Assembly: GCA_037178675.1 (NCBI GenBank)
Contig: JAYMGJ010000307.1
Coordinates: forward strand, 27,475-91,474
Source of the DNA: Scleroderma bovista
Taxonomy: Eukaryota; Basidiomycota; Agaricomycetes; Boletales; Sclerodermataceae
Direction: 5' to 3'
DNA length: 64,000 bases
The position numbers and the translations under genes are program-made. The first letter of the stretch is position 1. Every line of letters begins with the position of its first letter. The notes under the pieces are model-generated. The model saw only the letters and a program-made list of their open reading frames with translations, was not told where the DNA came from and made no database searches. Of this stretch, positions 45,297 to 56,805 are shown in pieces.

Positions 45297-45523
45297 CGCT
45301 CCCTTAAACTGCATGTGTTAGTAGGGACAGTAGAAAAAATAGATGAAACCTAAGAGGTACTAAATGTCAAAAGAATGAGTACCTAACAGTTCCAAAACAA
45401 ATGTATAGTCCGTTGTTTGAGTGTCTGAGACTTGTTCGAAGGTTTGTGACTCCTGCGTCATTACCCAATTTGGTAAGTTGCGTCACGGCCATATGCCTGT
45501 GTTGATTGCAGCGCGTGGAGGAC

Positions 45524-46994
45524 TCATCCATGGTCCTCATCATCACATCGGCGCTCCCCCTGCATCCTGGACTTGAAGGAGAGTTTACTTAACCTTCTGA
45601 TTTGCCTTTTAGGTCTCCAGGTTGACTGCAACATGTTTGCACATCCAAGGTAAGTCTTCTCAACTTCCAGCGCGCGATTAACATTTCTAGGTGCAATCTT
45701 GATTTGCCCACATCGACACCTGGGTCTATAGACCATATAGGCTTGGTTGGAAGTGTTTCCAGGTGGCTGCGTCGCATGTGCACATCTCAGGTGAGTCGTT
45801 TCAACTTCTTTCATTTGGCTGATGTTTATTCGCTCGATCTTGAGCCTTCCACATCGCCGTCGATGCCTGATGAGTCCATACAGATAGTTTGCAGATCAGA
45901 TGGGTGGCCATGACGACACAGGTAAGTTTCTTACTCGTGTTCTTCATCTGTAACACACGCGCTGACTCTCTCCAGCCAGCAGCACTGCTTCAACTTGTAT
46001 TGAGTCACTGTCGCTGCCGCTAGTTGTGCCATCCACATCACCAACATCTCCATCATCTCCGTATCCATCGCCGTCACCATCACCATCGCCAGCCCTCTCA
46101 CCCTCGACACTTGGCGCAATCGCCTCAACTCTGCTCTCGACCTCTCAAAAGGGAAGTCTTCGATTTGTGGCCTTCGACACCTTGACTGGGGCATTCAAAG
46201 GTATGTATACGTCAATACTACCTGCGCTGACCTTTCTCCATTGACTAGTAGGCTTAGCCGTCGCGATTTCGCACTCATTAGGTGAGTTTCATGTCCTCGA
46301 GCTGTTTTGGCGCATCCTGACATGTTCTGCTTCATTTGCAGGCATTTCTCTCCTGTTACCAGCACAGTGCACATCCCTGTGTATGCTCAACGCACCCGCA
46401 TGGCTCCCGCAGCCATCTGGCTCGTCTGGGGTCCATTTTGCAGCGCTCTCAGGTGAGTTGAGCAGTTTTTGCTCGTTTTGACTTGTTCTGACGATTTCCA
46501 GCATGTTTGCAGCCATTCACATGTCATTTCTAATGCAGTATGCATGCGTGTGTGTGCTCAACCCATCCGCATGGCTCCTGCAGCCGTTTGGCTTGTCTGG
46601 GTGCTGTCTTGTGGTGATTTCCGTTGTGTTTGCAGTGCTTATCGCGTCCATTTGAATGCTTGGCACGTCCGTGTGCCCGTCCGACGTGTCCGTATGGCTC
46701 CCAATGCCAACCATCGTGTTTACAACGTGTTTCACGTCCCTAATGCCCAGGTACGTCCCTGTATGCTCACCGTTGCTCATACCATTCATTTCAGCTCTGT
46801 TCGGCACATCCAGAGTGTCCGTCGAGCCTCTCAACTGATCCGCCTCGCCTGTCAACCCATCTGCCTGGCTGCTTGACCGATCCACTCTGTTTCTAGGGCC
46901 ATTCGTGTTGCATGCATGCCAACTTGTGTTTCCAAGACATATGCATGGTATTCCACTGCCATTTGGGCTCTCCGACACGATCAACACGATTATG
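45524..46994 (-). pseudogene. C-terminal part of the copia-2 Gag-like frame
   Basis: Same reading frame as 54116-52898 once copia-1 and its TSD are removed. It contains degenerate repeats (PDEPDGCGSHAGALSIHR near 46400, PDKPNGCRSHADGLSTH near 46580; and ETTHLRCAHATQP, EKTYLGCANMLQS near 45800-45600). It is open over long stretches, broken by TGA at 46517, 46289 and 46145. I know no function for this tail. Confidence 0.55.
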
Positions 46995-47282
46995 TGTTGA
47001 AGTCGCACGTGCACCCAGCGTAAACCATCGATGAAGTGCGCACAAGACTGCGACCCATATTAGTGTAGACTTAGTAATAGTCCTCTTTAGAGTAGATATT
47101 ACATGTCACATGTCACACGTCACAGTCACGTGTCACACTATTTGTTGTATATAAACAGTGTTCATCACTTATATAATATAACAGCTCTTAACCAGCTACC
47201 ACTACCATCTCTGGTTGTGCACTCCACCCAACAGGTGAGTTGGAGTAGCAGTTCCTCTATGTATATAGGTATTGCTTCAACA
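46995..47282 (+). repeat. 5' LTR of copia-1 (288 bp)
   Basis: Starts TGTTGAAGTCGCACG, ends GCTTCAACA; TATATAAACAGTG promoter-like box near 47150. Confidence 0.95.
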
Positions 47283-47296
47283 GGTTATGAGCCCTG
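47283..47296 (+). other. Primer-binding site for half-tRNA initiator Met
   Basis: GGTTATGAGCCCTG directly follows the LTR. Its complement CAGGGCTCATAACC is the anticodon-arm sequence of eukaryotic initiator tRNA-Met (CAU anticodon inside). This is the half-tRNA priming mode known from Drosophila copia. Confidence 0.85.
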
Positions 47297-47599
47297 TGAG
47301 CACACTGTGTGCAGCAATGCACCAGGCAGCGCTCCAGCTCCCTGAGCGTCGCTTTAACTAGCTTGACGCTGTGGACCACAGTGAGCTCCTAGTTGAGCAC
47401 CTGTATTGCCACAGGCGAAGTTCGTCAATGACTTGCGCCAACCATGGCGAACATTGTCGACAACTTGCACTGGCATGACCTAGTCATGAGTTAGCTGCTG
47501 ACAGAAGTGCTTTCACTAGCACTCAGTGTTTCTTCTTTTCTTGCTTGTCCGTTGTCGCATTCACTTGCTGACTCCATTGACTCCCAACAGAACATCACC

Positions 47600-48551
47600 A
47601 TGTCCAGCGCTCTCGACAAGATGGTTCCTGTGTTCACTGGCTCCAACTGGCAGCAGTGGCACACCTCTATGCAGGCCTACCTCCGGGCACAAGGCCAATG
47701 GTACGTTTATTCGACGACACAACCCGCTGCCGGACACGATGACCGAAAGGAGTGGGACGACAACACCGAGAGAGCGCTGGGCAATATCACCTTGCGCCTC
47801 GCCCCCTCGATCCAGGTTGCAGTCTCGAACCTCGACAACATTAAGGACATCTGGGACCATCTCAAGAAGAACTTTGGCGCCCCCAGTATCGGCTCTGCCT
47901 ACGCTGAGCTTAGCAAGCTCCTGGCGACTACCATTCCTGCTGGCTCCCATCCCGCTCCAGCCATCACCAAAGTGCTTAGCCACTTTGCATACCTCAAAGA
48001 CGCCGGCTTCGAGCTCCCTGCCCCCGTGCAGGCAATGATCATTCTGTGCAAGCTCCCTCCTACTATGGAGGTCGTAGCTCAAATTCTCAGCCAGACATCG
48101 CCAGACGAGATCAAAAATCTGAAGCCCGACGGGATTGTCAAGGCTGCCACGCTCTCAGCTTAGCGCTGTGAAGCGCAAGCCGGCTGACCCCAAATTCACC
48201 CAGCAGCAGCAGCAGCCCCAGCGGCAGCAGCAGCAGCAAGAAGGCTCATGCTCGCCGCGAGAACGCCCAACAGGCCGCTTTCGCCACATATGTCCACTAT
48301 GATGGACCAGAGCCCACTGTCGACCCTCGTGCCTTAGCTCACACTCCCGGTGCTGCCCACTACGGCCCCCCCGCATTCGATAATACTATTCGGGCCTTCA
48401 ACTTGGCACACCGTCTGGGGGTAGAGCCCTCCTGCCAGACCATCCGCACCCTCGACCAAGTCGTGTCAATGGCAAGTGCGAACCTGGACCAGCCTCAGGC
48501 TGGTCCCTCCTCGCTGAAGCGCCCTCGTCTTAAGGAGTACGGATCGATGCA
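47600..48551 (+). pseudogene. gag: gag of copia-1, frameshifted
   Basis: ATG at 47600 (MSSALDKMVPVFTGSNWQQW). The copia-type gag domain continues (TERALGNITLRLAPSIQVAV, NIKDIWDHLKKNFGAP) to a stop at 48161-48163. The protein then continues in another frame (VKRKPADPKF), through a (CAG)n Gln tract near 48200-48240, and in a third frame (KKAHARRENAQQAAFATYVH) to about 48545. The Gln-repeat tract is the likely slip site. A typical zinc knuckle is not visible. A TTGACTCCCAACAG acceptor-like site lies just before the start. Confidence 0.85.
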
Positions 48552-51500
48552 ATGGTCCTCAACCGCTACAACACGACGTCGATGGCGATGGGCGTGGAGG
48601 CCAGCCTCTTCAGGCAAGTACCTTCTGCACGCATGCTGACCAACACTGACACGCTCCCTTTACATGTGCGCTTTATGCTGGCACTGTATATAGCAAGCAG
48701 TAACTACAATTTGTCGTGTCATGTCTCGAGTAATGCATATATTTGTTCGTGTTTGAATAATGCACGCTGTGCTGGCTGTAAGGGAAAAATGGTTGATGAT
48801 AGCGAACTATCTGGTGCCTTCTGGCTCCTAGACTCTGGCGCATCATGCCACTTCACCGGTGACATAGGTGATTTCGCCTCTTACAACGTGCTAAAGCGAG
48901 CGCACTACGCCAAAACGGCTAATGGTGTAGCACTAATTGCTGGCATTGGCACGGTATTACTGCAGTGCCTAGACCACAACTCTGGGGATGAGAAAGTCAT
49001 TACACTCACCCAAGTGCTCCATATGCCAGGCGCTACTGCATGCCTCATTTCTATGGGCGAAATGCTCCAGCGTAATTACAAGGTCACCGGCGATAAGTGG
49101 GGCATTAGCCTCACTCATAAAGCTGAACACCTATGGTTTGGGCCAGACCCAGAAGACAATCGCAATGTCATTTTCGGGATTAGATCTATCCTGATAATTA
49201 GATCTAACTATATTGCCTCCGTGAGCAAAGTCGATTACGACATTATGCACCGGAGATTCGGGCACCCCTCAAAGGAAGTACTCCGACACATGCAAAAGCA
49301 TACGCAGCGCTTCCCGGAGATCCACTTTCCAACCGAGGATTGTATTTGCCCTGGATGTGCTCTTGGCAAGATGCCCAATTGAGCTTTCCCAGAGAACGAA
49401 AGACGTGCTTCCAAGCCCTTTGAGCTGGTGCACTCTGACTTAAAATCCTTCCCGGTTACATCGTACCGGAAGTTTAAATATGTTATCACCTTCTACGACG
49501 ACTATACTTCTCACGCCTGGACTATGCCTCTTTGCTCCAAAGCTGCAGCAATCATGGCTGGCAAAGATTTCCTCAAAATGGTGTGCGTCCAACATGATAC
49601 GCACATCGTTGGGTGGATGTCCGATGCCGGCGGAGAGTATAAATCCGATCTATTTGATCGAGCACTCCTTCAGAAAGGAATTAAAATATATCAAAGTGCT
49701 CCAAGAACTCCCATGCAGAATGGCCGCGCCGAGCGTTTAGGGTGCACTCTCATGGATAAAGCTGAGTCTATGCAGCATCAAGCCTGCATTCCTGACTCCT
49801 GGTGGGAATTTGCGTTCGCTCACGCAACTCACCTTTACAACTGTACTCCGGTAGCTCGCCTGTGATGGTGCACCCCCCACGAAATGCTTAAGAGGGAGAT
49901 GCCTAACATTGACCACCTACGTGTATTTGGCTGTGGAGCCTTTGTCTACCTCCCAGCCTTGGCTCGAGCAAATAAGATGGCTCCCAAGTTGGAGCTTATG
50001 ACTTATTTTGGTGTTGCCCATGGCAATGAGCGCAACTTTTTGTTTATGCGCTCCACCAATGCAGTATTTACCACTGCTCATGCCGTCTTTGACGAGCATC
50101 ACTTCCCTCGCTGCCCCAAAAACAGGCGCGAACCCCTCGAGAACCCTTTCAGAAGGGCAAATCCGAAACCAGCCACTGATCGACCAGGGAATCCCCCTGA
50201 TGATATCGACAGTGATGATGATGTGGAACACGACCATGGCTACCCACATCCCCAAGCGCAGGATGACGATCCAAAGCGCGAGGACCCTGAGGCTCCTGAG
50301 GAAGAGCCTAGTCAAATAAATCCTCCCCATACGCCATCTCCAGTGCCTCCACCAGCACCGAGAACGCCTTCACCAGCGAGAAATCTGCCACCTCCGGCAC
50401 CGCAGCGCCCTGGCCGAGCTGAACACTGCCAGAATGCGCCACGACCTCCTGCAGTTAATATACCTGCCCGCCCCGGTAACGTGTATGGTGAGCGGCGACA
50501 TCCTGTCAAGCAACTCCAGGATATCAAAAGTGCCTCTCGATGGCGAGAAACAGTGGGTGAGGCCCCTAGGCCCCCACAACTGGACACACCAGACCGTATC
50601 CCTGGTGGTTTCCCCGACACCTCTACAATGCCCAGTGAGGAAGATGTGCAAAAGATGTGCGAGGAAGGGGGATCAAACCTAGTCCGTTATCTGATGGGCA
50701 AAGCCCTCGAAACCCGTGACCCTCAATATAAGAGTGTCCGCAACTGGTCCTACAAGGACATTGCTCGCTTACCCCAAGCTGAGCAGAAACTCTGGTGACT
50801 CGCTTGCCAAGAAGAGCTCAACATGCTGCGAAGGCACAAAGTCTTTGAGCTAGTTGACCGTCCCCGAGACCGGAAGGTCATAAAGAATCGATGGGTCTTC
50901 GACGTAAAGTCAGATGGCTGCAAGAAAGCCTGCTTAGTAGCAAAAGGCTTCTCCCAGGTTGAGGGATTAGATTTCGACCAGGTCTTCTCACCAGCCATGC
51001 ACTTTGAAACAGTGCGCCTCATGCTTGTGCTTGCCGCACTTGAGAATTGGTATATTACTGGACTCGACGTTCAGAGCACCTACTTGTATGGCAAGCTCAA
51101 CAAAGAGATCTACATGGAACAACCCGAAGGGTTTGCAGTTCCTGGGCAAGAGTGCAAAGTGCTCCGCCTCTGGCGTGCCCTCTATGGCCTCAAACAGGCC
51201 GGCCTAGCTTGGTGGCGCACACTCGATGAGTCTCTCAAGGAACTCAGGTTTGAGCACCTTAAGTCTGAAGCAGGCATCTTCTTCTACAAGAAGAAAGGCA
51301 CCAACATCGTCATTGGTATTATCTACGTTGATGATGCTCTGTTCTGCGGCCCTAACAAGGCTATTGTTGATGCCATCAAAGCGCAGTTCATGCGCAAATG
51401 GGAGTGCAGAGACCTTGGAGAACCTAAGGAGTTCCTCCGAATGCAAATCACTTGCAAGGGTCACGCTATCCACCTGGATCAATGCACATACCTACAAAAG

Positions 51501-52283
51501 GTCATCGAACGCTGCGGCATGCTCAATGCAAAGTCCGCAAGCACCCCACTGCTGGCTGGCTACTATGCCGCCAAAAATACAGAGCCTGTTGATGCGGAAC
51601 TCCACTCCCATTTCCAGACGGTTATTGGGTCCCTTCTGTACCTTATGTTAGGCACTAGGCCCAACATTGCTTTTGCAGTCACCCATCTCTCACGCCATGC
51701 CGCAAATCCATCCCAGGACCACCTGTCCAAAGTGCTTTATATTTGTCGCTACTTGATTGGTACGCCTAATTACTCTCTAGTGTACAATGGTGGATCCGGT
51801 GCTGGCCTGATTGCATGCACGGACTCAGATTGGGGATCAGACCCTATCTCTCACCTCTCACAGACAGGTTTCTACCTGAAACTTGCAGATGGCTTGATCA
51901 GTTGGACTTCTCGTGCGCAGAAGACTATTGCATACTCGTCCACTGAGGCCGAATACATGGCTTTGAGTGATTGCGCTCACCAAGTTACCTGGATTCGGAG
52001 TCTACTTGGTGAGCTCGGCTATAAGCTGAAAGCTATCCCGATTTGCGGTGATAATCAAGGGTCCATATTCATGGCATCTAACCCCGTAACGGAGCCTCGC
52101 TCCAAGCACATCAACATCCGCTACCACGGAATCCGCAAGTCAGTCGCAAAAGGTAACATGGAGCTATTCTTCATTGATGGTGCTGAGAATCCCGCCAATT
52201 TGCTCACCAAAAACTTACCACGTGAGAAATTCGCGAAGTTCAGAGCTCAACTAGGCTTACAATTTCCCTCTGGCAGCATCTAG
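48552..52283 (+). pseudogene. pol: pol of copia-1 (PR-IN-RT-RNase H), three TGA stops
   Basis: A single frame broken only by TGA at 49380-49382, 49863-49865 and 50796-50798. Protease: WLLDSGASCHFTGD (Asp at codon 48831). Pre-integrase finger: HRRFGHPSKE...CICPGCALGK. Integrase: Asp in FYDDYTSHAW, Asp in MSDAGGEYKSD, Glu in QNGRAERLG. Then a Pro-rich acidic linker (50160-50440). RT: NRWVFDVKSDG, LKQAGLAWW and an intact IIYVDDALF. RNase H: ACTDSDWGSD, SSTEAEYMAL and DNQGSIFMA. It ends at TAG 52281-52283. Gene order IN before RT marks Ty1/copia. Arg CGA fits all three TGA positions. Confidence 0.93.
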
Positions 52284-52318
52284 CGCCTTATTCGCTGAAG
52301 TGCTCTACGTGCAGCACA

Positions 52319-52329
52319 GTGAGGGGGAG
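52319..52329 (+). other. Polypurine tract of copia-1
   Basis: GTGAGGGGGAG directly before the TG of the 3' LTR; the same tract precedes the LTR at 30440. Confidence 0.8.
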
Positions 52330-52897
52330 TGTTGAAGTTGCACGTGCACCCAGCGTAAACCGTTGATGAAGTGCGCACAAGACTGCGACCCATATTAGTG
52401 TAGACTTAGTAATAGTCCTCTTTAGAGTAGATGTTACATGTCACACGTCACATGTCACAGTCACACGTCACACTATTTGTTGTATATAAACAGTGTTCAT
52501 CGCTTATATAATATAACAGCTCTTAACCAGCTACCGCTGTAGAGACAGTCCTGTCTCTGGGTGTGTAGATTGGTAGTACTGATACTGGACTCTTACCTTA
52601 GCTATGTAGGCTTGTACTTAGCTTACTAAAAAAAAAATCCTTCTCTTCAGTGTATATCTTTGAGCTCAGTCTTGGAGTGACTGAACCACCCTTCCACTCT
52701 CTAGTTTCTTAGTCTCCTTAGTCCTTGGGAGCCTTGCCAGACCTCCAGAAGTCCCTGGGTCGAATGCACCTCATCTGAGGGAGCAGCCACCCAAACACAT
52801 TGTTATCTTTTCACCGCTACCATCTCTGGTTGTGCACTCCACCCAACAGGTTAGTTGGAGTAGCAGTTCCTCTACGTATATAGGTATTGCTTCAACA
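52330..52897 (+). repeat. 3' LTR of copia-1, split by a 276-bp insertion
   Basis: 568 bp here; removing 276 bp and the 4-bp duplication leaves 288 bp, the exact length of the 5' LTR. Confidence 0.95.
52538..52813 (+). mobile_element. Small TG...CA element (276 bp), TSD CCGC
   Basis: Runs from TGTAGAGACAGTCC to ATCTTTTCA. CCGC occurs at 52534-52537 and 52814-52817. Second copy of the element at 9498-9761. No coding. It could be a solo LTR or a short non-autonomous element. Confidence 0.9.
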
Positions 52898-54116
52898 TTA
52901 TGAGTGTGTCAGACTCGTTTGGCTTATCTGTGGGCTCGACTCCATGGCCTGGACCGCCGACCGCCATCCATAATTGCTGGCAACATTCGACTGTCGCGTT
53001 CAGCTCGTCAACACTCACTTGCCCGCTCATACCTCCTTTGCAGCCCTCTGACTCGACTCCTTCAGCATCCTCAGTCCCTCTCGACTCATTTGGATGATGC
53101 ACGCACTCAAGCATTGCATTTGGAGCATTTGCACTGCTTCTTGGGTCTCTCACCTCATTGCTCGCACATACTGTCCACTCCCCTTCGAGCGGCAGTCTGT
53201 GTGTGCTAGGTATGTCGCCATTTGCATTTCCATTGCGCTAACACTTTTTGCAGTTCGTTTGTTGGAGTCGTGACTGGTGTTCACGCTCCTCATTGCCCTC
53301 ATTGACTCCACTGGCCCTTTCTGCCAGTTCTCTGCCCAGCAAGGCCGTCCTGTTGACGTCTGCGATCTTTTGTCCGCCCTTGTCGACTCCACAAGCCCTC
53401 TCTGCCAGGTCTCTGCCCAGCAAGGCCGTCCTGTCGACGTCCACATCTGTTTCAGGTGGGTTGGCCGACTGGGCTGTCCCATTCATGTGTCCTGCTGTCA
53501 TGATGCTGTCCACCACCTCCTGCTTGCACTCACCTGGTGTCAGAGGCAGTGAGTTCTGCGGTACACTTTGCATTTCATGTGGCACACTTTCGAGTACAAC
53601 AAGTGTCATCTCTGTGCTATTGGCACTACTGCCCATTGCCGAAGCCTCAGTTGAGCTCGTGCATGGGTCTTTGGTGCATCCGATGTTTCTGTCATCGATG
53701 CCTTCGGTGCCTCGAGTGAGGGCTTTCGTTGGTAGGTCTTCCCTTTCTGCTCCTGTGGCTGCATTCTTGCTCATAGGACTCTCCGCTGATGAATAACGTT
53801 TGGCATCATTTGTTCTGGCCACAAATTTCTTCAAGCAGAGTTCTTGGATTGGATCGTAGTCGCGGAAACAGTCCACGAGGTAATTGTAGATTTCATGTGC
53901 GGTTTTGTGGCAAATTTGGATGTAGATAGTTGGTGGGGCTGTTTCCATGAATGTGCACCATAGTAGTGCATTGGACCCGTGCCAATAGTCTGTTCCATCG
54001 CCCGGTCTGCCAGCTAGCACATCTAGACAATAATGCGTGGCTGCATACTCAAGTAACTTTGCGCAGTAAATTTTCCAATTTTGTCCGTCTTCTGCGAGTG
54101 CAGGAACTTTGACCAT
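52898..54116 (-). pseudogene. gag: N-terminal Gag-like part of copia-2
   Basis: The ATG at 54116 starts MVKVPALAEDGQNWKIYCAK, then LLEYAATHYCLDVLAGRP and TAHEIYNYLVDCFRDYDPI, which resemble copia-type Gag (UBN2-like) proteins. A low-complexity region follows. It holds a tandem repeat (VDRTALLGRDLAERACGV, VNRTALLGRELAERASGV). The first stop is at 53238 (TGA), after which the same frame continues (RDPRSSANAPNAMLEC) to the copia-1 insertion at 52897. The C-terminal continuation is 46994-45524. Confidence 0.75.
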
Positions 54117-54180
54117 TTCACTTGTTTTACCTCTGGGTTCCTTTTCTCCTGGTATTCCTTTCCTCCTGGCTAGGCAGAGC

Positions 54181-54194
54181 CAGGGCTCATAACC
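54181..54194 (-). other. Primer-binding site of copia-2 (initiator tRNA-Met half)
   Basis: On the minus strand GGTTATGAGCCCTG directly follows the LTR, the same 14 bases as in copia-1. Confidence 0.85.
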
Positions 54195-54319
54195 TATAGG
54201 AAGGTGGTGGTCTGCACAGGGAAGGTCTAGCCTAAGGAAGGAGAAGGAGGAGCTGTAGTGACCTCAGTAGATATTCAAGCTACTGAATTAGAGTAATACC
54301 TGTAGTGACTACTACAAGT

Positions 54320-56805
54320 CATCAGCAAAACAGCACTTTTGGGCTACAGACACTACAGACCACATGACTTGTGTACAGACCCATCAACTCTGTACAACTC
54401 TGTAAATTCCTAACTACTGGCACTATTGCTACACCTTTACTACACTTTTGACTACACTTTTTGGTACACTTTAACTACACTTTTTTAGTACACTTTTACT
54501 ACGCTTTTTTGTACATTTTTACTACATTTTTTACTACACTTCTTTATACCCTTTGACTACACTTTTACTACGCTTTTTTGTACACTTTTACTACACTTTT
54601 TTGTACACTTTGACTACACTTTTGACTACACTTTTACTACACTTTTTTTGTACACTTTTACTACACTCTTTTGTACACTTTTACTACACTTTTTTGTACA
54701 CCTTTACCACACTTTGACTACACTTTTACTACCCTTTTCTGTACACTTGTGACTACACTTTCACTACACTTTTTTGTACACCTTTACTACACTTTTTACT
54801 ACACTTTTACTACACTTTTTTGTACACCTTTACTACACTTTTACTACACTTTTTTGTACACTTTTACTACACTTTTTACTACACTTTTTACTACACTTTT
54901 ACTACACTTTTTGTACACTTTTACTACACTTTCTGTACACTTCTGATTACACTTTGACTACACTTTTGACTACATGTTTTACTACACTTTGGGGTGCACT
55001 TGTTAACCCAGTCACAGCTATGCTACTTAACCTAATAATGACTACACTTCTTAACCTAATCATGACAACCCTTCTTAACATAACCATGACTACATTACTC
55101 AATCTAATCAATTTACAAAAAGTGTAGTACAAGTGTAGTAAGAAGTGCATTAAAAGTGTAGTCAAAAGTGTACAAAAAAATGTGCAAAAAAGCATAGTAA
55201 AAGTGTAATCAAAAGTGTAGTCAAAAGTGTAGTAAAAGTGTAGTCAAAAGTGTACAAAAAGTGTAGTAAAAGTGTACCAAAAAGTGTAGTAAAAGTGTAG
55301 TAAAAGTGTAGTTAAAAGTGTAGTGAAAGTGTACAAAAAAGCATAGTGAAAGTGTAGTAAAAGTGTAGTCAAAAGTGTAGTAAAAGTGCAGTAAAAGTGT
55401 ACAAAAAGTGTAGTAAAAGTGTACAAAAAAGCGTAGTAAAAGTGCAGTAAAAGTGTAGTCAAAAGTGTAGTGAAAGTGTACAAAAAAGCGTAGTAAAAGT
55501 GTAGTAAAAGTGTAGTAAAAAGTGTAGTAAAAGTGTACAAAAAAGCGTAGTAAAAGTGCTGTCAAAGTGTAGTAAAATATGTAGTAAAAGTGTACAAAAA
55601 AGTGTAGTAAAAGCATAGTAAAAGTGTAGTCAAAAGTGTAGTCAAAGTGTACAAAAAAGTGTAGTAAAAAGTGTAGTAAAAGTGTACAAAAAGGCGTAGT
55701 AAAAGTGTTGTCAAAGTGTAGTAAAATGTGTACAAAAAATGTGTAGTGTTTGTATTGTAGTGTTGATTGCCAAAAATGCGTAGTAATTGTGTTGTGTTTG
55801 TGTTGTAGTGTTGATTACCAAAAATGCGGAGTAGTTGTGTAGTGTTTGTGTTGTAGTTCTGATTACCAAAAATATGTAGTGTCAACTAGGAAGTGTTGTT
55901 TAGTGTTTGTGATGTAGTGCTGATTACCAAAAATGTGTAGTATAATTGTGTGTAGCAAAAGTGTAGTACCACTTGGTAGTTGGTACTGCCACTGTGTGTC
56001 CAAAATTTGACTAAGTGCCCAAAAATGCCAAAAACGCGATATTGTGGACACTGTTTGTCACGCCTCTTGCACAACATGGCAAACTTGACCAAACAGATGC
56101 CTTTTCCTACTATGTAGGAGTGGGCTCAACACAACAAAGGTTAGTGCCGGAGCTAATGGTAAGTTTCCTACTACCATATTAACTTGTCTAACAATGCTAC
56201 TAATAGGTTATTTCACTACACAACAAATGTTAGTGCCGGAGCCAATGGTAAGTTTCCCACTACCACTACATCTTAACTTATCTAACAATGGTACTAATAG
56301 GTTATTTGACTACACAACAAATGTTAGTGCCGGAACTAAAGGTAAGTTTTACATGTTACCTTGTCTAATAATGGTACTTATAGGTTATTTGACTATGGTC
56401 AAACACCACTAGAGGCTATTAGCCTGCCGGAAATTGACAATCACTTTCAACTCTGTAAGTAGTTTGTCTCACTCAATCTAGCTTGTCACTAACTCAACTT
56501 TCATATAGGTTAATTGCTTTGTGTGGGTAGTTGTGATTAGGATTATATTATGTAGTGTCTCTGACTACACCATGTATGTAGTTGTTAGTAATTGCTAATA
56601 TATTTGTTGCTTTATATGCTAGTATTTGGAGTGCTATAAGAGTTTGAAAGAGTATGGTAATGGCATTATGATCAATCCTAGTATATAGCCCTTGTGCTAG
56701 TCCTGGAAACACTAGACCTGTACAAATGGGAGGTGTTTGCATAGGTCTGTACAGAGCAGTACAGACTCTGTGGGCTCTGTATGGGGAAGGGCTGGTTTGC
56801 TGATG
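54320..56805. mobile_element. CATCAGC-family TIR element, second large copy (2486 bp), flanked by AAGT
   Basis: Runs from CATCAGCAAAACAGCACTTT to GGGCTGGTTTGCTGATG. AAGT lies on both sides (54316-54319, 56806-56809). It has facing arrays of 11-12-bp units (54440-54990 and 55120-55740), then GTGTAGTGTTTGTGTTGTAG repeats, intron-like modules (56130-56400, plus strand) and CTGTACAG motifs near both ends. It is the inverted counterpart of 34534-37592 with shorter arrays. No transposase. Confidence 0.9.
56130..56520 (+). repeat. Tandem intron-like modules in the second CATCAGC element
   Basis: Three modules with GTAAGTTT donors, TCTAAYAATG and TAATAG/TATAG acceptors, separated by 41-bp exon-like segments. 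A fourth intron-like stretch (GTAAGTAGTT ... CACTAACTC ... CATATAG) ends at about 56509. A steady coding frame across the joined segments was not found. Confidence 0.7.

Larger units (their letters stand above)
46995..52897 (+). mobile_element. Full-length Ty1/copia element (copia-1), TSD TTATG
   Basis: 288-bp LTRs at 46995-47282 and 52330-52897 (the latter with a 276-bp insertion). TTATG occurs at 46990-46994 and 52898-52902. Order: LTR, tRNA-iMet primer site, gag, protease, integrase, RT, RNase H, purine tract, LTR. The LTRs differ at about a dozen positions, all but one being transitions. gag has frameshifts and pol has three TGA, so it is inactive. It is inserted into copia-2. Confidence 0.96.

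Noticed and set aside
47526..48082. Overlapping ORFs on both strands of the copia-1 gag
   Set aside because: Shadows of the gag frame, which carries the recognisable domain.
54181..54194. tRNA gene fragment (initiator Met anticodon arm)
   Set aside because: Only the 14-base primer-site complement is present, with no acceptor, D or T arms, and it abuts an LTR.
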